Assembly: GCF_000208745.1 (NCBI RefSeq)
Contig: NC_030851.1
Coordinates: 39,381,315 to 39,445,314, forward strand
DNA length: 64,000 nt
DNA from: Theobroma cacao
Lineage: Eukaryota; Streptophyta; Magnoliopsida; Malvales; Malvaceae
Reading direction: 5' to 3'
Shown piece by piece: positions 61,401 to 64,000 of this stretch (its first letter is position 1; each line of letters starts with the position of its first letter). The notes under the pieces are model-generated. The model did no database searches. It was not told the DNA's origin and was given only the letters and a program-made list of their open reading frames with translations. A program made the translations under genes and the position numbers.

Positions 61401-61688
61401 AGAACAAGCTCGAGTTAAGTTACCTTTATAACCTTCTCCACAACCACCAGGGATGCTGATGGAGATGACCTGAGACCTTAAATTGCATGAAACTCCAAAC
61501 CAGGAGCAGTGATTTGGGTTCTTTGTAGAGTTCCAGCTTGAAAGAATCCCTGAAGGATCAAAAACAGAGCTTTTGAACTCCAACAGAATCCTTTTCTCAG
61601 ATACCAACTTCCCTGAAACTAAGGTGAAGACAACAAACAGTTCAAACGAAAGCAAGATCAAAGCTTTACAGAACAGATAGCATTTCAT
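58416..61688 (-). CDS. RPK2: LRR receptor-like kinase, RPK2/TOAD2-like
   Basis: Plasma-membrane receptor kinase. A single exon encodes 1,090 residues from the ATG at 61688, chosen because a signal peptide follows directly ([19 protein letters not shown]); an in-frame ATG at 61790 is less likely. Order: N-terminal cap ([19 protein letters not shown]), about 20 LRRs interrupted by RPK2-type islands (NLFDP region; FNYSVCPGF to [13 protein letters not shown]), a transmembrane helix at about 752-772, then an RD kinase: [15 protein letters not shown] (Lys near 838), [10 protein letters not shown] (near 933), [15 protein letters not shown]. Compared with remembered RPK2 (about 1,151 residues) the segment after GLVNLRN, holding the last LRR and the C-terminal Cys cap, is absent. 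Arabidopsis RPK2 acts in meristem size and anther development. Next to AFP here, as At3g02130/At3g02140 are. Confidence 0.9.
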   Translation of the reverse strand: MKCYLFCKALILLSFELFVVFTLVSGKLVSEKRILLEFKSSVFDPSGILSSWNSTKNPNHCSWFGVSCNLRSQVISISIPGGCGEGYKGNLTRACSCSSKLPQFPFYGFGLRRRACSNGKLVGNLSPLIGKLTELRVLSLAFNDMGGEIPLELWGLVKLEELDLEGNLFTGKLPNEFVGLRNLRVLNLGFNELEGEISRSLSKCVNLEVLSLAGNKLEGSVPDYFGSFYKLKGLYLSNNRLNGPILDNFGSNCRNLEHLDLSGNFLDGRIPGSLGHCRQLRTLLLFSNMFDGVIPNELGQLYKLEILDVSRNNLSSLIPHGLGNCVHLSALVLSNLFDPVLTRQSSSKELSFGLPLATTYEYNRFQGSIPMEITTLPKLKILWVPRANLEGKLPSNWSGCENLEMVDLAQNHFSGEIFGAFNGCKKLQHLDLSSNRLTGKLDEKLPVPCMTLFDISGNVMSGSIPRFNYSVCPGFFSLSSELPQTHDPASAYLSFFTYKTRLAMLLPFSGSKAVLIHNFSGNNFSGSLPWLPIAPTRLGKQTDYAFLAGGNKLTGSFPGSLFGNCNKLHGMIANVSKNRLSGDIPSGIGAICRSLRFLDVSENEIGGVIPQSLRELESLVFLDLSGNKLRGPIPEGLHQLKHLKHLSLVRNNLTGAVPSSFGRFRSLEVLELSSNSLSGKIPKGLVNLRNNGSGVNSTSVYRKLFLLSHHVFSLSVRPADLTTNTEDSQNDVSPSHNAVDKSLDSIEIASIASASAIVSVLLVLLVLFFYTRKWVPTSRVQVSESREITAFVDIGVPLTYESIVQATGNFSAGKCIGNGGFGATYKAEIAPGTLVAVKRLAVGRFQGVQQFHAEIKILERMRHSNLVTLIGYHASETEMFLIYNYLSGGNLENFIKERSTRAVDWKIIHKIALNIAHALAYLHDQCAPKVLHRDVKPSNILLDNDCNAYLSDFGLSRLLGTSETHATTGVAGTFGYVAPEYAMTCRVSEKADVYSYGVVLLELISDKKALDPSFSSQADGFNIVSWACMLLRQGQAKDVFTTRLWDTAPHDELVELLHLAITCTVDSLSTRPTMRQVVQRLKQIQPSSMR

Positions 61689-61790
61689 TTTTCCTAAGGA
61701 AAACAAAAACCACCCAACAAAAAAGACCTCTCTGTTCTTGAAAGAGTCCACCAAAAGGACCCAAAAACCTCTCTCTCTCTGTGTTCCCAA

Positions 61791-63769
61791 TAGGGAGAAA
61801 ATTTTTTGATAATTTTTAGTGATAAATTAAAATTTTGGGAGGAGAGGGAGAGTCTTTGGATGAGAAAAACGCGTTTCTTTCTTGCTTCTCCTTTGATGGG
61901 GTTGTGGAAAGTCTGGGTCTTGAGCTTTGCTCTGTTTCCTTTTTTAAAACTTTTTGGTTTCTCTATTTCAACTTCCTTTTTTTTTTTTTTCCTTCATAGA
62001 CAGACAGAGTGAAGGGGAGGGAGGGGCCCACGTGGACTAACCGGTGGGGTCCAAACGGCCGGTCAATTAATACATCAGAGCCGTCAACACTCGGCGGCTC
62101 CTGGAATGAGCAGGAGGATTGTGGGTCCCACCCTCCTTTTTAGAAAAAATTGTTTTTCGTCCCTTCTTGGTCTCTGCGGTCTACGTGGAATATCTTTTAC
62201 CTTGTCACTCACATAAATAAAAAAAGAAAAATAAAACGGTGTCGTTTTCCACGAGGAAAAAGTGAAACTGGAAAACTACAAAAGAAACTTAGTGGGAATT
62301 TAAAAGAAATGCTGACGTCATCCTATTGCCAGCGTGACGCACGAGTTTAAAGTTTTTTTTTTCCTTTTTTAAGGGAAAAAAATTAAAGATAATATCCAAA
62401 AAAATTCGTTGAATTGTTTATTCTTTTATTTTGTTTTTATATTAAATTTTTTTACTATATTTTAATATTTTTATTTTAAATCAAATAAAATTAGATTTAA
62501 GAGATAATAATGATAATAACAAGAATAATAAAATTAGATTATTCAAAATTTGGTGAGGGAAAGTTTTGACTCTGTCTAAGTCTGCAGTCATTGGATTAAG
62601 TTCATGTTACTTTTATTTGTTGTTTAATAGATAGTGACCAAGAAATGGGTAGATTTTGTCAAATAAAATTCCTTAATTTCCCCATTTTTCTTTTGTGAAA
62701 ACTGGATACTTTGTTTGAGTCTCCCAATTATTTATTTTGAAGGAATGATGTGCTGTGCAGCAAGTTTGGCTGTAACCATGTGAAGATGGAATGGCCAAAC
62801 ACAAACTTAAAATCTTATAATAAATGGGGGGGTGGGGAATTAAATATCTTGTCTGTTGATTAATACTTTAGGAAGTTTGGACCACAAACTCTTGACATGC
62901 AGGGGTAGCAGTCTAGTTAGACAATTAATGTGGATCATCTTTTGATTGGGGAAGTTAAAGAAAAGCCTTGGTGGTCGTTGAGAGGTCACATTGACTCTCC
63001 TCCATTCCCAATTAGTTCAAGTTAAGGAAAAACATTTCCATTAAAATGTAGCAGAATCTCCATTTAATAATAAGCTTTGGTTATGTGAATGCAAAAGAGA
63101 AATTAATACCAAAGAAAGCTCAGCCCCATAAGCGGCTTTCTGGGGTGACATTCTACTTGAGTGACATTTGGGGAGGGCAAAACTTATTCAAGTTATGCTT
63201 TCATCAGATTCCCTTTTTGTTTTTTGGGTGATTGGCATGTTATGACTTATGAATGAATATATCAAGGTTACTAAGAAGTAGACAATGACTGGCTAAGACA
63301 CCATTTACTGCACAAGAAAGCTTCTGACCTCCACCATTACTTTAAAGCTTGGAGAAACCAGTGAAAAAATCTAATGAAACTCTAATGTATCACTTAATAA
63401 ACTAGAAAGTAACATGAAGGAAACGACCTAAAAGTTAATTTCCTCCCCAAATCTTCAAAAACATGTAGGGGCGAGATGAGTTTCCCCTTCCCAGCCATTG
63501 CCTCCCTAGGCATTTTCCCTTTCTTCTCACTGACAAAGGACCCGACTCTGACATGATTATGTACATGAGAAGAGAAGATATGTTAACTTTAGACTCGATT
63601 GAAGTATGTCAGTTCCATGGAAAAATGAAAGAGCAAGTCCTTTGATGAGAACCTTTGCATTTATGCAGAAGTCATGATGATGATTAAATAGCAAGAGATC
63701 TGTGCAAACATCCCAAAAACGGATAGATATAGACGGGCCTTTGTGGAAGGGAGAGGGCGGCTTGAGGCT
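61791..63769. other. Receptor kinase promoter region and spacer; no gene
   Basis: Directly upstream of the kinase gene (minus strand): a CT-rich leader near 61770-61785, homopolymer runs, and one CACGTG at 62029-62034. The rest is AT-rich spacer. No supported coding frame. Confidence 0.55.
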
Positions 63770-63959
63770 TCAACAGCTGTTTCCTCGACAACAGTTACAA
63801 GAGTAACACCAACGCCAGTGCCATCCGCATTGACAGGAAGGAAACCAAGTGCAACAGCTGCAGCAACCTGATTTTGAGGGTACTGCAGAGTCTAAGGTCT
63901 GTTGTTCTTGTTTTTGCTTCACGTTTTCTTTCACACCATCATTTCTTCCGTCTGTCAAA
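63770..63959 (-). CDS. Last exon of an unidentified Cys-rich protein, runs off the right edge
   Basis: A minus-strand acceptor (ATCATTGCAG, AG at 63961-63960) opens a frame that runs to a stop at 63770. It starts with a hydrophilic stretch (LTDGRNDGVKENVKQKQEQQ) and ends in an unusual tail rich in Cys and Trp: SGCCSCCTWFPSCQCGWHWR, then WCYSCNCCRGNSC. The tail could bind metal or be palmitoylated. I recognise no family. The upstream exons would lie beyond 64000. The acceptor and the non-random tail argue for a real exon, but a chance frame remains possible. Confidence 0.4.
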
Positions 63960-64000
63960 CTGCAATGATCCAAAATAAATTAAGTCGATGAGTTCCTGCA

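Noticed and set aside
61689..61790. Upstream start of the receptor kinase at 61790
   Set aside because: It would put 34 residues ahead of a good signal peptide; the ATG at 61688 fits a secreted receptor better.

Overview
This is plant nuclear DNA, from a eudicot and probably a rosid. It has AT-rich intergenic sequence, many short GT-AG introns, 5'-leader introns, and proteins that read as close relatives of Arabidopsis nuclear genes. All gene models were assembled by eye from open frames, splice signals and reading-frame continuity. Names rest on recognised motifs and remembered family sequences, not on a search.

Layout. From about 3.5 to 39 kb every gene is on the minus strand: COQ4 (3.6-5.2 kb), SPIRAL1-like (7.9-9.1, leader exon near 10.4), a MES11-type methylesterase-like protein (12.1-15.1), a DHX33/DEAH10-type helicase (16.9-22.2), a gap holding three decayed genes (B3 domain, site-2 protease, F-box; 24.6-28.0), a tail-anchored CDC48B-like double AAA ATPase (28.4-33.6) and an asparagine-synthetase-domain protein (34.4-39.0). 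A tRNA-Thr(CGT) lies in the divergent promoter at 39.13 kb. On the plus strand follow a G3BP-like NTF2/RRM protein (40.5-42.9), a G-box-rich upstream region and an AFP/ninja-family protein (48.1-52.3), then a secreted GDPD (53.3-57.3). A minus-strand RPK2/TOAD2-like LRR receptor kinase (58.4-61.7) and the last exon of an unidentified Cys-rich protein (63.8-63.96) close the window.

The genes are independent transcription units with varied jobs: ubiquinone synthesis, microtubule organisation, RNA helicase work, AAA unfolding, stress-granule-type RNA binding, ABA/JA repression, phosphodiester hydrolysis and receptor signalling. Their neighbourhood is itself informative. From memory, Arabidopsis has COQ4, SPR1, CDC48B, the Asn-synthase protein and an NTF2/RRM gene close together on chromosome 2, with MES-NTF2-AFP and AFP-RPK2 neighbours on other chromosomes. 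This window looks like a less fractionated copy of that ancestral block.

No clearly new biological system is visible. The best leads are a 129-nt GC-AG intron in the helicase gene that is open in frame and would encode a hydrophobic segment if retained, a missing C-terminal LRR/Cys cap in the receptor kinase, an Asp in place of the nucleophile Ser in the methylesterase-like protein, the three-pseudogene gap, and clustered G-boxes before the AFP gene. Intergenic repeats include an AT-rich element with imperfect terminal inverted repeats, foldback MITE-like elements and a possible CACTA-type end.
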